DNA of 64,000 nt, from the NCBI GenBank assembly GCA_964495885.1, contig CAZBWO010000010.1, forward strand, positions 58,699-122,698, read 5' to 3'. Source of the stretch: PALG01 sp964495885. Lineage in GTDB: Bacteria; Bacteroidota; Bacteroidia; Flavobacteriales; Flavobacteriaceae. Within the stretch, counting starts at the first letter, position 1. Every line of letters starts with the position of its first letter. The notes beneath the pieces are model-generated. The model had not been told where the DNA came from and searched no databases. It worked only from the letters and a program-made list of their open reading frames with translations. A program made the position numbers and the translations under genes. Positions 62,908-64,000 of this stretch are shown here, piece after piece.

Positions 62908-63863
62908 TACTCAAATGAATCTTTTTTTGGATTATAAGTAAAAAGATGTTTTAACGGTCTAGTGTTTCCTTCTCTATCAGTATGAAAAAAATCAATAATG
63001 TCCTCTTTTATAATCATATCAGTTTTTGTATTCTTGCCAGTGTCAAGTTGTAAGGTTTTTGCTATTTGAGTGTTGTTTGATCCCTTTATTTCACGAGCAT
63101 CAAGTAAGTTAAGCTCAGATTTGACATAGTATACATTTAACCCAGCTTTAATTTTTTGTAATTCTACATTATTGTTTTCTTGATCTTTTATAAAGTAATT
63201 TTCAAAGGAAATTTGAAACTGAATTTGAAAGGGACTAAATTTTTTTGATTCTTCTAATCGGAGCCATTCTACAAGGGCAAGATTTTGAACGATTCTTGAA
63301 TTATCTAATATATTCTGAATGATAAACTCTAATAAGTCGATTTCATTTGGATCGCCTTTTCTATATATTTTACCATTAAAGAATTCATTAGACTTTTTCT
63401 CAATTTCAAATGCTGGATCGACATAAATTTCAACAAATGTAAATTCATTAGTTAATCTAAGATTTAATTGATTTATATTGAGCCAGTTAGTAATTGTATC
63501 AACAGATACTTTTTCTGCTGTTAGAAGTTCAATTCCAAATGTTCTTGCAGCATCAATTGAATCTTTTTGATAACCATTTCTGCTAATAAAAACTTTTTTA
63601 TTTATTGATTTAATTCTTGAGCACTTTGATTCAAATGATTCAATTAATCCTACAGGAATTGGATTAATATGATCTTTACATTCTATTGCAATTCTTATTT
63701 GAAAATCATTTACTATCGACTCAATAATTATATCAAATTCACGCAAATTTCCGCTTTCGTTTTCAATCTTATAGTTGCTAAATATTTTTGTATTTGGAGA
63801 ATTTTTTAGCGTTTCCTGTACTAAACGGATTGTGTTTTCAAGAAGTTTTCCATCATTTTTCAT
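62907..63863 (-). CDS. Restriction endonuclease-like (PD-(D/E)XK) protein, cassette unit 14
   Basis: 318 residues. The N-terminal 110 residues look like an Mrr-type nuclease: NLREFDIIIESIVND (Asp), IRIAIECKDHINPIPVG (Glu-Cys-Lys), then SKCSRIKSINKKVFISRNGY and DAARTFGIELL, the usual order of that fold. The C-terminal 200 residues are unrecognised. No methyltransferase is in the unit, so it may be a modification-dependent or self-limited defence nuclease (inference). Unit ends match inversely 16 of 18. Confidence 0.65.
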   Translation of the reverse strand: MKNDGKLLENTIRLVQETLKNSPNTKIFSNYKIENESGNLREFDIIIESIVNDFQIRIAIECKDHINPIPVGLIESFESKCSRIKSINKKVFISRNGYQKDSIDAARTFGIELLTAEKVSVDTITNWLNINQLNLRLTNEFTFVEIYVDPAFEIEKKSNEFFNGKIYRKGDPNEIDLLEFIIQNILDNSRIVQNLALVEWLRLEESKKFSPFQIQFQISFENYFIKDQENNNVELQKIKAGLNVYYVKSELNLLDAREIKGSNNTQIAKTLQLDTGKNTKTDMIIKEDIIDFFHTDREGNTRPLKHLFTYNPKKDSFE

Positions 63864-63866
63864 TTT

Positions 63867-64000
63867 AAGAAATTTGTGCCCAACGGTCTCGTATAACCGT
63901 CAGTTACGGGTTAAATTAGCTATTATTTTCGGATTAAACACAAGACTTAGCAATTCCGAGTGGATTCGGACGTAGTCGAATCCGCCGTAATTGCGGTTAT
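63867..64000 (-). repeat. attC-like site 15 (cut by window edge)
   Basis: CCCAACGGTCTCGTATAACCG opens, and CCGTAATTGCGGTTAT begins the closing arm (ATAACCG pairs with CGGTTAT); the core GTT would lie just outside. Site 5 has the same closing GCGGTTATAA. Confidence 0.75.

Larger units (their letters stand above)
53464..64000 (-). mobile_element. Integron-like gene cassette array (integrase not in window)
   Basis: Fourteen gene units, all reading on the minus strand, are separated by related structured repeats (each listed separately). On the plus strand a site opens with AACGG-TCCT-GGCTATCCC and closes with GGGGATAGGCGTTGTT. The two arms are complementary apart from the TCCT bulge, a fold like that of integron attC sites. 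For 12 of the 14 units the bases after the closing GTT and those before the next AAC are reverse complements, with a different sequence each time. That is expected if each unit was once a circle with a complete hairpin site. Gene direction places the insertion platform to the right of the window. An integrase is not seen, so this is a cassette array by structure only. Confidence 0.75.

Overview
The window looks like a chromosome segment of a marine-type flavobacterium (Bacteroidota, Flavobacteriaceae). The grounds are gene content and sequence style. Several secreted proteins end in a type IX secretion (T9SS) sorting domain with the YPNP motif. There is a CAL67264-family small membrane protein next to ettA, a menaquinone cluster split by UPF0173 and CPBP genes, and a GH3-family protein. 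Promoter-like TAnnTTTG boxes occur, recognisable Shine-Dalgarno sequences are few, and the DNA is fairly AT-rich. I cannot name the species. No rRNA, tRNA or CRISPR array was seen.

Positions 1-49.3 kb are ordinary, tightly packed core genome. In order: the end of yidC; a MORN-repeat YwqK protein; mnmA; a secreted subtilase with a translationally coupled nitronate monooxygenase; lysA; sucC; a TPR-like membrane protein; a TerB-like protein; a DUF2254 protein; an Hsp20 gene; rluF; a GH3 protein; a zinc metallopeptidase; a glpQ lipoprotein coupled to uvrB; a lone HsdR N-terminal domain protein; holA; doxX; a large choice-of-anchor I protein; the men cluster (menA, UPF0173, menC, CPBP, menE); an M24 peptidase; an acyl-CoA carboxylase beta subunit; the CAL67264 gene; ettA with a coupled HAD phosphatase; a CAT-fold protein; an S9 peptidase; an amino acid permease behind a 50-residue membrane protein; an isoaspartyl peptidase coupled to a DUF1611 protein; a LysM lipoprotein; and a secreted serine hydrolase.

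From 49.5 down to 42.1 kb (minus strand) lies a complete histidine operon, hisG-D-C-B-H-A-F-IE plus one small gene, in which every neighbouring pair overlaps. In front of it is an attenuator: an 18-codon leader peptide with five His codons, an antiterminator segment inside the leader codons, and a terminator with a U-tract. Between 49.6 and 53.4 kb are four minus-strand genes (membrane protein, DinB-like, unknown secreted protein, beta-lactamase-fold lipoprotein).

From about 53.46 kb to the right edge the genome changes. Small AT-rich genes, all on the minus strand and mostly unrecognisable, are each separated by a structured repeat. One end of the repeat carries AACGG-TCCT-GGCTATCCC and the other GGGGATAGGCGTTGTT. 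In 12 of 14 gene units the bases just inside one end of the unit are the reverse complement of those just inside the other end (7 to 18 bases, different for each unit). That is the signature expected when circular gene cassettes are excised and inserted at a GTT core, as in integrons. The unit contents fit a cassette array: a ParDE toxin-antitoxin pair, a HEPN-like protein, a PD-(D/E)XK nuclease-like protein, a truncated GT51-like domain, a beta-lactamase-fold protein, secreted proteins and a frameshifted DUF1877 gene. No integrase is in the window. The gene direction puts the insertion platform beyond the right edge, and the sites at the left end are the most decayed. This array is the most interesting feature here.
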